Source: Lithospermum erythrorhizon
Taxonomy: Eukaryota; Streptophyta; Magnoliopsida; Boraginales; Boraginaceae
Assembly (NCBI GenBank): GCA_019722365.1
Contig: JADFUC010001185.1
Coordinates: forward strand, 48,332-112,331
Direction: 5' to 3'
DNA length: 64,000 bases
The first letter of the stretch is position 1. Each line of letters starts with the position of its first letter. The notes under the pieces are model-generated. The model saw only the letters and a list, made by a program, of their open reading frames with translations, was not told where the DNA came from and did not search any database. A program made the position numbers and the translations under genes. Shown here one piece after another: positions 1 through 12,900 of this stretch.

Positions 1-1720
1 TATCTTTCAAGTTTAATATTAAGACGAAGGGCATTGTTTTATCATGCAGCCTTCCGGGTTTTTTTCGGAAGCAGCGGTTCATTGAGCATTAAGCTTGGAA
101 ACTCTTACCACAAGACGTGGAGCATCGTCTTGGGTATTTTGTTTTGGCTAAATTTAATACGAATGCATGAAGCCTGATAAATATTTGAATGTCGAAACTT
201 AAGCGCTTGGCCAGGCGATTGAAAATTTATTAAAATATAATTAAAATGATTAAGATGAAACAATCAAATTAGTAAAATTATTAGTAAAAATGACACGTGG
301 TAGGGTTACCAATCGACCATAATTTAATGTGAAATGCGAATGCGAAACGAGGGTTCAGGAAAATGAGTAAATTAAATGTTAAATTAAATTTAGGATCGAG
401 GCTAAAAATCACGATTTTATTGGGTTAAAATGCTGCATGGGGCTAAAATAGAAAGGCTCAGGTCAGGAATTGATATAAAAAATGTGTTTGGCGCAGAAAA
501 GATCAGGAACACTTTTACTGCCTCAAAGTGGCGCCCACTTTTCAACGGAAGCCCGAAGTAATTACCGAATTTGACGGTTGATTTTTCTTGCTCCAAAATT
601 CAATGATTAGATCGTGATCATAAAGTGTAAATGGAAGTCAGTCAGTATTAGCTTTAGAAACTGCTTATAAATAGCACTTTATTTTCGAAAATGATAAAAA
701 TAAAATAAAATACTTAAAAACTTATACGGGGAAAATACATAGATACACTTTCGAAGTGCTTTAAGTTAAATATTTTTAAATGCAGGTAAACTTAATAGCT
801 TTGGTGGGTGGGAAAACATCTCCGGTATTTAAAATGAGCTCACAAATTAAGATACTTATGCAAGCCTTGATGATGCTTTTCAAGTTTGGGCAAATCAGAT
901 AAGAATGCAGCTGGCGGTTACCGGATGCGACTTCGAATATTCGAAATAAACTAGAAGCTTTGATTATTTATAAAATGCTTTGCATGGCAGCCTAAAAATC
1001 TCGGGGTTGGATTGATCCAAGTTAGATATAGGGAAATATCTTGAATATTGATTCACATGTAACTAGGTCGGGGCCGGAGAAGCAGCGTTGATGGCGCAAT
1101 AGGTGGTGATGTGTCAACCCGAAAGGGTTGGGATACTCGACACTAATCTGATCGTCATTCTGTCAATGAATCTCTTGAAGCCGTGTGGTCTGGTAAATAT
1201 TTGGTAAGGCCGGGTTGTGGTCTCGGTACAAATTCTTTAATATTTAGCTGTCATTTAGGGGTTATATCAATTGAGTTCCGCTGAAAATTACCGTATCGAG
1301 GTACAAAGTCTCGCCCAGTAGTCATTGCGAAGGTGAAGTCATGCAACCCCAGGTGCTGCTTAGTCAGCCAATGGCAATTCTTCAGGTTAAAATTTGGGAT
1401 ATCCCAGAGTCACAGGCCAGGTCTGTTTCAGTGAGGCTCAGGGTAGAGGCTGAAACAGGTGGGGCTGAGTCAAGCTTGTCTAGCAATCAGTTATTTGAGA
1501 AATTTTTCTACGGTGGGTTTTATTTGTACCGCTTTTAATAAATAAAATTCTTAACATTCTGGTATTTCAGCCAATTCGGAATAGGCGCATGAGGTGTTTA
1601 ATTTGATGAGTGGTGTGACTAAAACCCACCGTTTCTCTTATACGGTTCAATTTAGTTGTTTCATGCCTCCTGTTCCTTCGATGGTATGGAGCGAATATTT
1701 AGGAGTTAGGATGGATTCAA
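1..1720 (+). mobile_element. LTR-retrotransposon-like debris, family unresolved
   Basis: The stretch is richer in GC and CpG than the AT-rich DNA after 1720 and has the texture of a plant LTR. A TATA-like box (TTATAAATAG) lies at 665-674 after a long untranslatable stretch, and moderately GC-rich sequence follows at 1040-1480. No ORF of useful length and no recognisable gag or pol motif was found; the 65-codon frame at 1341-1538 has no family I recognise. No matching second LTR is visible, so the element may begin left of the window or be a solo fragment. The Gypsy-like impression is inference only. Confidence 0.35.
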
Positions 1721-3927
1721 CAAAGGTTGATCCTTGAGCGTACAGGCTATACAGTTTGCTCTAATAATGATACTTTAATTTTTTTATTTATATAAAACCC
1801 CTCCAAGCAACTTTGCTGGTACTCTTCGCAAAGTTTTTGTTGTTTGTCAAGCGGCACTAATAGCTTAGTTGTTTCAATTGAGGACGATGTTCCTATCCAG
1901 TGGTAACAGCTTAAACATCCATTGGAGGTATCTAAATGATAATTCACTTTAAGGATTTGAACATTTAGAGACAGTTGAATATGATATTTTATTTTGTTTA
2001 GTAAATTTAGAATATTAAAATTGGCCGATTAAGTATTTATTATCCCAAATATGATATAGAATAATATAAAAATTTATTTTGTTTTTATGTTTGCTCTGTT
2101 AAAAGTGGAGTTCGGTCTTGAAAAAATCGTTTTCAAAGTTAGAATTTTAAAAATTATTGCAAGTATTACGTAAATGTTTAAGAAATGTTTAAGTCTCTTT
2201 GTTGAAATATTTTTCGTAATTTAGGTGGCAGCGTGATTTAATCTTTTGATTTTTTTTGAAAGATATTCAACTTTCAAAATACTTCATCTGGTTCAAATTA
2301 TTTGTTGTGTTTACATTTGATAAAAAGTATTGATATGAATATTTTACCAATTAATTGGCGTTTTGGAATTTCGTGTCGAGAGCTTTGGCCTGATTTATTT
2401 TTTATTAATTTAGCCAAAAATATAAAATTGACCATAGTTTATTTTTAAAAATAATTTTATAATATTCTTTATAATTTCATAATATATATAAGAAGTAATT
2501 AATTATTAAAGTTGTGTCTCGAAAAGTGAAAAAGTCAGTTAATTTGAAATGGAGGTAGTCAGAGTTAATTACAAATATGATGCAAATGAATTAAGTTAAG
2601 TATTAATTACCGATAAATGGCAGTATAGCAAAGTTGATTTATGAAAGTAGTGTACACATGAATGCACTAACTTTGGTCTGGTAAGTAACAAATTTTTGCG
2701 TATTATTAAGGTTTTGGACTTTAGAAAAATAGATGAATAGACAATTGAACTTTTACTAGAGAAGCATCTTATAATATTGGTGTCATTTTTGGGACTAAAT
2801 GTCTTATAGTCGCCGTCACATCCTTTATTATGATTAAATGCGAAACGACGGCAACTGCAGAAATAAACAAGAAATAACTTTTACATATTACTTTAAGTGT
2901 TGAAGTAATAGTAAGTGGGCATTGAATCGATAGTCACAGTACGTGTTGTGTTATTGAGTTTATGTTTGAGTGTCTTGGCCTTTCCTCATAAATAAATAGC
3001 GTGTGTAAGTTATATTCGAAACAATTGTCTGACTACATTCTCTAATATTTTATATGTTATCATATTTTTTAACCATCCACCGGAGCTTCGTAAGTTTTTT
3101 TTTCCTTAACTTTTTGTTAACTTTTGTAATTTTCTATTGGGTCTTGTAACTCGGGACTCAGGAGTTTGTGTTGTAGCCTTATTCATGAGAAAGGGTTATA
3201 TTGTAGTACCAGAATACCTGTGTCCTACTATTTGTTATCATCTTTAAGAAAAAGTCAAGATTTGATTTTGATTATTTCGAAATCATCCGGCTGTATTAAT
3301 TAGTTTGGAGATGATAATTTACGTTTTGTGTGACATTTTTGCCTTGATGTGTTTTGATTGATCACAGTTTTTGACAAAGTGCGAAAAGAAGACTTCGTTA
3401 ATATGGTTATTTAGAAGGGGTTTTGAAAAGCGTCTGCTTTGTGTTTAAAGTCGTGGTTTGAAATGAATGGTGTTACGGCAATTTATTGGTTTTAACTTTC
3501 GTAGTATCGTATTCTTGATGTTTTTAGTTTTAAGTGAAGTTTTGGCGTATTTCGGGCTTGTTGATGGTCAGAAGCGACCTATTTACGCCTATTTATTTTT
3601 ACTATTATTATGTATTATTATTTTTGATATGGCTTCATGAAAGGTATATCAAATTATGTATAAATTTGAGGGAGGTGTTAAAGTAATGAGTAGTGGATCC
3701 GTATTGTTTTCAATTTTTATTATTAGTTTTAGTCTTTTAGTCTATTAAAACCACTGCATATATAAATACTATTTATTATAGAAAATTTATATTCAATCCA
3801 ATTCAATATATTTATAATACTCTAATATTCTCTACATGAAAATTTGAAGAAGAAATAATTAAAATATTTTCAAAAACAAAGAAAAAACGCATTGTATGAA
3901 GTGACGATCTACAAATTTCTACTGCAG
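1721..3927. other. AT-rich non-coding stretch upstream of the first visible laccase exon
   Basis: I see no gene here. The sequence is AT-rich with short homopolymer runs. It ends in a normal polypyrimidine/AG acceptor at 3926-3927, so at least its right end is intron of the laccase gene. I looked for the N-terminal laccase copper motifs (HWHG and the nearby HxH) on the plus strand of 1-3927 and did not find them. Confidence 0.5.
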
Positions 3928-6900
3928 GAGAGTGGTATAATGAAAGTGTTACTTACCTAGAGAAACAAATAACAGAAGATGGGTTTGGACCAGATCCACC
4001 TGAAGGCCACACGATTAATGGTCTTTTGGGAGATTTCTATTCATGTTCTCATCGTACGTGCTTCCTTTCTACTTTTAGTTAATTTTCATTGCATTATTCT
4101 TTATGAACTACTATCTGACTAATGGATGATGAACTATAGTGAAGTTAATGCACCATCCAAATAGATCTATCTCCTTGAACCTATCCTATGAATTGTAATG
4201 GAATAGCTACAAAAATCAAACAACCATAATGGAGTGAACTTTATACATAGCAGCTCGAGTAACTAAATTGCTAAAATGGTAGGATGGACTCAATCACTCA
4301 ATAAATATGAAAAATGCACTAAATTGAAAACAAGGAGAATTCTGTATGTCCTTATTATCACAAGTTCCCTATGATTAATCCGAGATAACACACATGGAAG
4401 TCGTCTTCCCATGTTGCATCTAGCACCCTCAGGACCTAAATTTGAGCACTGTAGTCTTACCTGTGTGGCAGCTGCATCATTTTTATATTTAACGACACAA
4501 TTTTTATAAGTTGTGGTATGTATGTATGTATGTATTGGTGTGAATGGAGTGAACCATTGGTAATTTTTCACTTTCCCTCTTGCGATTTCTTCATTTTTTA
4601 CTCCTTGCCTAACACCTCTGCTTTATACATGGATAACAGAACGAAGATTTCTTGATGTTCAAAAAAAGGGGCAATATTCAACTTTGGAATTCCCTTTACG
4701 CGAATCTGGCTTTGAAAGAGGTACAAATTCTCTTTAACTGCAGTGGAGGAACTAGAGGCATGGGGAATACTTGCTCCTTTTAAAATTTTGAAAATGATAT
4801 TTTTACTATTAAAAAATAGAATTTTAACATTCATTTATTGAAAAATTAAGTTGTTCGCCCTCGTCCCCTCCTAAAGTTTTGTATATTTTTCTTTATTTAT
4901 ATAATTTTAGTTACTCTGTCTCCCCTATATAAAATTTATGACTCTGTCACGCTTAACTGAGCAATTGTTTTCTACTTATATAACAAAGTTTTCAATTATA
5001 GTGCTTATTAACTTCATCTTTTATTTATGTCTATTAACCCTATATATCATATGCTATGCTTACTGATATTTAAAGTAAAGAATTCAGAGGTATTGACAAT
5101 TTAATGATATGAAACTGAACATTTTCTTCGCTACAGATATTTATACGATTAAAGTGACGCGAGGCAAAACATATCTTCTGCGCCTCATAGGCGCTATGAT
5201 GAATATTAACATGTACTTCATGATTGCCAATCACAACATGACAGTCGTTGCTGTAGATGCTTCTTATACAAATCCGTATCCTACAAATGTAGTTACTGTT
5301 TCCCCTGGCCAAACAATTGACGTCCTATTTGAAGCCAATCAACCCTCATCATATTATTACATGGCAGCCCTCAGCTACCATATTCAAAGTTTCCTAGATA
5401 TTCTACACCCAACGACAACTGCACTTCTTGTCTACGATGATGTTGATACCACACAATCAATGCTTCCAGTCATGCCCAATTTTCCGGATTATTGGGACAC
5501 TGAAACCGCGGTTAACTTCTCAAGCAGTTTGACTGCACTTGTTACCTCACCCTTCTGGACTCCAGTTCCCCTTGAAATCGATGAGCATATGTTTATGACT
5601 ATTGGTTTGGGTATAGTACATTGTAACAAAGAAGATAAATCTCGATGTTTAGGGCCGCTGAATCAACTAACAGCTGCTTCAATCAATAATGTGTCCTTCC
5701 AATCACCAACTGAAACATCAATCCTTGAAGCATATTTCAATAAGGAGGATGGAGTTTATACAACGGATTTTCCAAATCGACCTCCTATGATGTTTAACTT
5801 CACAAATCTAAGCTACATTGTAAATGACAAACTCATGTGGACACATAAAGCAACAAAAGTGAAGAAGCTCGAGTACAACGCTACAGTTGAAATCGTATTC
5901 CAGGGCCTCACTTTCGTAAACTCAGAGAGTCATCCAATGCACTTACATGGTCATAATTTTAATGTACTGGCTCAAGGTTTTGGTAATTATGACCCTTCAA
6001 AAGATAGAGTCAAGTTCAATCTTGTAAATCCACAAGTCAGAAATACCATTGCTGTTCCAATGGGTGGATGGGCTGCAATCAGATTTCAAGCAAATAATCC
6101 AGGTATGATTTTTTGCTTACTTTATATTACTTAGCATTATTTCGCTTTATTCGGACTTTTCTTTTGGAGGTCTATTATATGTGTCGAAAATGACGTGAAT
6201 ACTGTAGGGGAGCTGACCATCACAGGCTATCACAAATACTTTGCGAAAGAAGAATAAATGTTAAATGCGAAAATACAATAGCGATTACAACATATAAAAT
6301 AAACCGGATCGAGTCCGTTAGGCAACTTTCGTAAGCAATTCGGCCTCTTCACTGTTGGTGCTTAGAGCGGCGAGAGATGATCGTTTTACCGAATAAAATG
6401 ACCATGTTGAGAAACTTCACAGCTGGTAGACGATCGACGAACATGGCTCAGCGTTGGCCCACACTGACAAAAGAAATAAAAAATAAAGAGGATGAAACTT
6501 GCAGGAACTTTTGTGTTTAAATGTGTGTTATTACGACGTTTACGTATTAAATGGATGATTAAGTAAGCGAGAGTAAAGCGTTTTCCTACGTTAGTTACGC
6601 TAAACACCCTTAATGAAGCGGAGATAAAATATTTGTAACGATAAAATACACTTAAACACGATTGATTGTCCAATCTATAATTGCGTTCGTATTAAAGCGG
6701 TCATGTGCTTGGATTCACGATTACCCCATTCAATTTCAGTTCTTAAACTTCTCCCCAGCCCGTATGTAAAATTTTGGCATAGTAGTAGTCAATCATTTCT
6801 TGGTAATAAAGGGGCCTCTTAACTTTATTAAATGTGTTCTTACAGCTGCTTTGATCATAGGATGCCAGAATTTTCCAAACTTCGTATTTCTTTACTTAAC

Positions 6901-9900
6901 TGCCAGCCTAGACAATGAGATGCAAATTTTGGATTGACAACAGAACCCTCAGCGGCCCACATAAATCAAAATTTTTTATTCAAGCAAATGGCAAATCCAG
7001 TATACACCCAGATACAAATTTGAAAAAGATTTTGACTTAAATATTGATATTAATAAGCAACGGCATAAATTCTGTGAATAGTATGTGTGATAAGATTTGG
7101 AGACAACTTCATTGTGTACATATTTACATTTACTACTTGACGCATAGTAAGTACAATGTCTTGAACTAATCACGCTTTTGATAGCAAATGATGACATCTT
7201 AGCAGATTACCGATAGGCTATGTCGGTTCAGCTATTGTGTTTGATTAGGCCTTGAACTTACGTACAGTTACGTGAGTTGTCGTCGAAAAATGCACCACCG
7301 TTTCTCTACAAAACTGCTTCTTTTCTTCAAGCTGAGGTGACTCACCATGTGCTTTGTTTGAGTAACCAGCATTACTCGCCGTTATCTCAGAGAGTCAATA
7401 AAAGCATTCTTGTATTAACTGCGAGATATCGTTGTTTAAATAGAAATAGGTAGGGGAAATCCCCGCATTGATCTATGTACAATAGAGCAGTTATTACTTG
7501 ACAGTCTTGGATCTCAATGTATAGCCAGGGTTGTCGCTCGTTGCATTTTCTCGAGGGTTTTCAATCCCACGTTTCCTTTTCGATGAATTTTATTGGATTC
7601 TTTCTTAACCCACTTGGTTAGTGGATGCTGATGTTATCATTTGATCTTACGTGATCAACGATAACTTCAGAGTTGAGATTAAGCTGTCCCTGTGGTATTA
7701 TGTGAATATCTGCCGACTTACCGTTATCTGAGTGGTTGCGTGCCTACATTGTAGACTTCGTTGTCCTGATATATGCGGAGGTGGAGGGTAGGAACAACTC
7801 AGCTCGGAATGTCCTCGAAAAATTGCCTTAACCGTTCGACTTACATGCAAAGGGCAGACTCAAACTCGTGGATTTAAGAGTGTATTTCGTTTTTGAGGGA
7901 CACCGTCTGTGTGCCACAATCTGATGGGATGATGTGCATGGTGAAGTAGAAGTGTCTAATTGCCCAAGAAAAAGTGCTTTCGCATGGCTTCCCGATGATG
8001 CCTGGGATTACTCGATTTGCTTCACGAATAAAAGTATATGGAGTGCAAGCTAATCGAGTACATGAGACTCCCAAATAACTTGAGGAATACTCAAGTTGAG
8101 ACCTGCTTTTCAGCTTTATTAGCCATTGAGTATCGATGTTAAATCTGGGTTATACGTACTCTGATAATCTTATTAATTTTCTAGATTGTGACATAGTGTG
8201 ATTGGGTAAACCTTAGGCGTCGGGGTACTTTCCTTGAAATCTGGGATCATTCTGCATGTGTCTTGTGTCGAGCTTAGTTTAATATCTTTGGTGAGGTTAG
8301 AGATGTCCTTTTTATTATGACAATGGCGTAATTCCATATAAGTAGAGAATTACATATCCCTCTAAGTGGATTTCTGAAAAACACACTTATCGCACTCATT
8401 GATTTAAATCCACTTTCGAAAGTCTTGTCAGCTGCAAATGCCATTGTTTGAGTCAGCTTTGCTTTAGCAATACGGAGATTTGACAGGTCGTGATTTCTCT
8501 TAACACTTGGGCTATAAAACCTCGGGTTGTTATGTGAGATTAATCTCCATTTAAAGGCACACATCGATTTGATGTACATCTAAGGATTAGTATAAGATTG
8601 TTTAATGGATGTGTTACCTGGAGTGGCGGGAGAATAAGTAATAAAGTATTTCACCAAATCCTTAAAAAAAATTACATTCCCACTTTGAGGATGACTAGTC
8701 TCTTTGTGCTTATCCGTAATTGAGCTTTCATTTCCTTGAGAGATAGTTTGAATTTTTCAGAACTGCGTCACGGGCGAGAGATTCGCTGAACTCCCAGTGT
8801 GATTCTATAGAGATTGAATCAAGCTTAAGCCGTGTTATAGCTTCTAACTTCAAGCGGACAGTTGACCTCTTTGGTAAGTTGGTTTATTTCAATATACGTT
8901 ACAAAATCGAGGACCAAGCGACTTCTCGAGGCGTGCCGCTTTTTACTCAAAATCGAGGTTCTTGATCCTCAAATTCCTTACTTTGACTATACGTAGTTTT
9001 AGTATCCTTGTACCCTCAGGTTGTGTGTCCTGTAGAATCATCAAAGAACTATTCATTAGATTTCATCGGAAAGACAAGTTCGAAGAGCGTGGCATTCCGT
9101 GACTAATATTATTATTCTTGTTCACTGTGGTGTCTTATGAACAAGCCGGATTAGCATTACTATTGTTAATATCCATTAATTAAAAACCAATGTTTTAGAT
9201 GATGCTAACTGGGAGGAATGCGATGACGCTTCACCCAGGCTTTGAGACTTAAAGGTGTTTTATGGGACCGACCTTTGAAAAATTCAAATGGGGTCTTATC
9301 ACCAAATGCTGCGGGAATTTTGTTCGAGGCAGTTGGTTAACAAGTTAAGCTTGCGTTCAGCCCGAGTAGCTTTGAACTTATCAGCAGACATTAAATCATC
9401 TCTTTCAATGATGGGTTTCCTTTCGGCAATCCACGTTAGATTGGGGAGAATATGGTGAGATGTTCGCTGAACAATCCCGTACTCGACACAAAATTGACCA
9501 AATGGTGAGCATCACTACTTGCTTTATCATTAAATACTACTTATCTTTACCAGTTGATTTTGAAACTAACTTAACATAAAGTGCAAACTTATCGATTGCC
9601 TACATTTTACTTTTCATCAGTATACATAGCAAAATTTTTGTACTACTCGTTTACAAAGGTGATAAAATACTAATTTTCACGCTTTAGATTGAGCTTAGGC
9701 TCATATCATGAGACATCGCGTGAGCAGATCGAGGCGTATTATTTAACAGCAGTTGGAAATGTTGCTACATCGATTTTGCTTGACATACGTTCGCACTTGT
9801 AATTCTTATCGATAAATTAGGTGGGTATGTGATTATTTAAATACCGTTAACGAAAAATTAGAGTTCACGTGGCCCCAACTGCTAACCATATAAATTCGAA

Positions 9901-12900
9901 TACTCACGAACATAAAAGCGGCAATTCGTTTTATTGTCTTATACGCTTAACCATTACGTTTATTTTTGAAAAGGACATCAACGCGCCAGCATTTTCCAGC
10001 GAAAGCGTACCCGACTTTGAAGTACAATCTTATCAGTTCAATTACAAGTTTGGAGCCATGTTTTTCTAAATAAATAACCCGAGCAGAAGGTTCTTCCTAA
10101 GTTACGGGGCATACAAAATATTCTTCAGTGACTTCGCTTCCCGAAGTCGTGATTCGATGCAGTTCCTTACCCTTTCGATATTTGGAGAATTCGCATTGTC
10201 GCATAAGTATAAATCTTATCACCCAATTCGCGAAGTGTGTCTTGAATGTAGAAAAGTGATCATTGACCGAGCAAATGTGCCTAGTAGCACCAGTATCGAT
10301 CCACTACTCTTGTGGGTTAGTTCCCACAAAGTTCACCTCGAAAATCACGACCGACGAGAGTTGATCTGCGTGGAATTCTTTGGTGACAGCGTTCGCCGTG
10401 TTTTGTTTTCAGTGTTACTTAGCATGAAATTTTACGCTCGAAGGACTTATGACTTTCTTTGTTCTACAGTTGCTTAGCTACGCCCATTAAAATCCTTGAT
10501 AGAATTCGCGAGGAAGTGGAGCGATTTTTCTGAATTGTTTCATTGGGAGTAAAATCCTTGTTAACACTTGAAGATCTGCGTAGAAGATCCAGGAGTTCTC
10601 TGATATTGGCCTTAGACTCTCCCCCGCGGAGGGTTGGGATAAACACTTCCTTGATCCGGCGCTTACATTGCCTTTTTCGATCGCTTAAGCGATCGTGGGT
10701 ATAACATGTTCGTATCCTTTTGCTTATCTTCCAAATATTCTTGAAGTCTTTCGAATGGTAGCAATTTCTCGTGTATTGGCTTGACCTTGAACATCTTGTT
10801 CAACACACATTACCTTGGCTTGAAGCTTCGTGGAAGACTACCTCGAGTTACCGGCCCGGTCCTCAAAATTTGATTTGCCGTCCACCATTTATAATCCGGT
10901 ACCAATAAATTTCTTGGAACCGCATCTTGAGTGCTTTATATTTGAACTCGAAGTGCGTCAAACTATTGTTTTTGTAGTAGCGTATGTTTTATACACTATA
11001 CAAATCGTCAGATAAATAAGTCAAGAGATAATTCAGAGCTTAAATAATCGGAGGTGTTTCCGGGGCCTCGGCCGCGGCAAAACTCTACAGAGGCCCCATT
11101 ATCTTGAGCGGTAGGAGGTTCTTGGCCAAGAGCCGTTGCAAGTTCAATTAGGTGAATAAACGTCCAACTTTGTTCTCTCACTTTTTAAATTCGGCCAGGA
11201 AAAGACGGGGAGGCTTTGGTTGATCATTTTACGTACTTTGCGGAACAATTGGAGGTTGAGGGAAAAGTGGCAGTGGTTTAGTGGCGGAACAACTCCGAGA
11301 GAAACACCGCTGGCAACGCAGAAACAACCCCTTGGTGGAAGACTTACGCCGTGAACACTGGAGGAAGTGTGGCGCGGGGCAACGCCGAAATATTTTGTGT
11401 CAGCACCATCGCGGCAACTCAGCTGGCCCAGAGAGAGAACCATCACGGCATCGCTTCACATTGACCATAGAAGTATCAATTGGGCTCACATTTGCAGCAG
11501 TATTGTGTGTAGCTACAGCAATCTATTTTTAAAGGCTGTAGGGAACAACTAGAAAATACGGAACTACTTCTATGATACTTTTGCAAAAAAAGAACAAAAT
11601 ATTCATGCGGAAGCTGGCAAATGATTACAACATATAAAATAAACCGGATCAAGTCACGTCGGGGCCGACCACCAGCGATTAAACTCTTCCCGTTGGTACT
11701 TAGGGCAGCGAAGTGATCGTTTTCAAGGATAAAATAATGCTTGTGGCTTCGCGGCAGCTAGTGAACCGGTTCACGAACATGGCTTGAGCCTTGAAACTAT
11801 CACACAACAAAAGCAATCGAAAATAGAGGATGGGAGCTACGGAACTTTTATTATTGTCGTGTGTGTTGTTACATGGAAAGGCGTGGATTAAGTAGGCAAA
11901 CCAAAATATTTTTATGCATTCAAAGATCTGTAGCTTACCACTGTGGTAGATAAAAATGTTTGTAACTTGATCGAATGCACTTAACACGATTGATTGTCCG
12001 TACATGCCCGGCTTTTGAATTTCAAATGCAAGCAGCTTGGGGAAGCAGGTGGCTCGCGCGACCCTCTAACACCGAGAAACCACGTTAGTGTCGCAGTCCT
12101 GGCATGCCTGGATTGCTTGATTTTATTTCATTTTCCCAGTTTGCATCCCTGCAGGCGGCGAGGAGTTTATGGCGTAGTAGTAGTTGTCGATTTACTAAGT
12201 CATGGGGCATATTGCTATTAAGTGATGTTCTCCTTTCTTTGATAATGAGGATATAAGCTGGAGCCCACTAGCTGATGGTTCTTTACTCTTTTCTTGTAGC
12301 TTATTAACATGAATGAGATGCAAATTTTGGATTATGACTCGAATATCCAACAAAAACTCCGTCGGAAGACTAGAATATTTTTAGTGTGCTACACTTATAT
12401 ATGGCATATGTGTATAGAATATCAACAAAAACTCAACGACTTTTTACGTAATTCCGTAATCAGATTATATTATATGAAGCTAGGTATCAAAGGCAGTTTC
12501 GGATCTGCAAAGAACATGAGTGGTGAAGGTATTAAAATTGAGAGGTTCACTGGGAGAAACAGTTTCGGTCTCTAGTAATCGAAGCGATAAATTCTTTGAA
12601 AATAGAGGGGCTTTGGGAACCACTACGATGGAAAAATCCACCCATCCTTGGATTGCAAATAACATGACTCGTCACAGAGGAAGCACGTTCGACATTGATT
12701 ACTGCTTTTGGATGATGAGGTTATCGCGAGAGGGTTTGGAGGAGGATCTTTCTTACCGGACTGGAAACGAGCGAGTGTACATGTATGACGAATAGGCGAC
12801 CCGATAAATTGTTGTTGGCTTGACGTGTGTTTGGGCTAAAAATGCGATGGGTACATCTCTTAAACCACTGGAATCGTCTTAATAGGATATTACTTGATTT

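Larger units (their letters stand above)
6203..12352 (-). mobile_element. Minus-strand Ty1/Copia element nested in the intronic element
   Basis: The two LTR-like ends are direct repeats starting TGTAGGG (6203 and 11537) and ending AACA (6942 and 12352). They share long blocks such as GATTACAACATATAAAATAA (6285, 11622) and ATGAGATGCAAATTTTGGAT. Flanks 6198-6202 (AATAC) and 12353-12357 (AAAAC) fit a 5-bp target duplication with one mismatch, and removing the element restores the LTR of its host. Decayed gag, integrase and reverse-transcriptase pieces read leftwards, so the 5' LTR is the right-hand one. No clear primer-binding site was seen next to 11537. Confidence 0.7.

Noticed and set aside
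5109..5136. ATG at 5109 as start of a separate laccase-like gene
   Set aside because: An AG acceptor at 5135-5136 joins in phase with the upstream exon ending at 4053 and restores the laccase sequence.
11567..11580. Primer-binding-site-like GTATCATAGAAG on the minus strand
   Set aside because: First taken as the primer-binding site of the nested Copia element, but the LTR edges (TGTAGGG at 6203 and 11537) place it inside the LTR.
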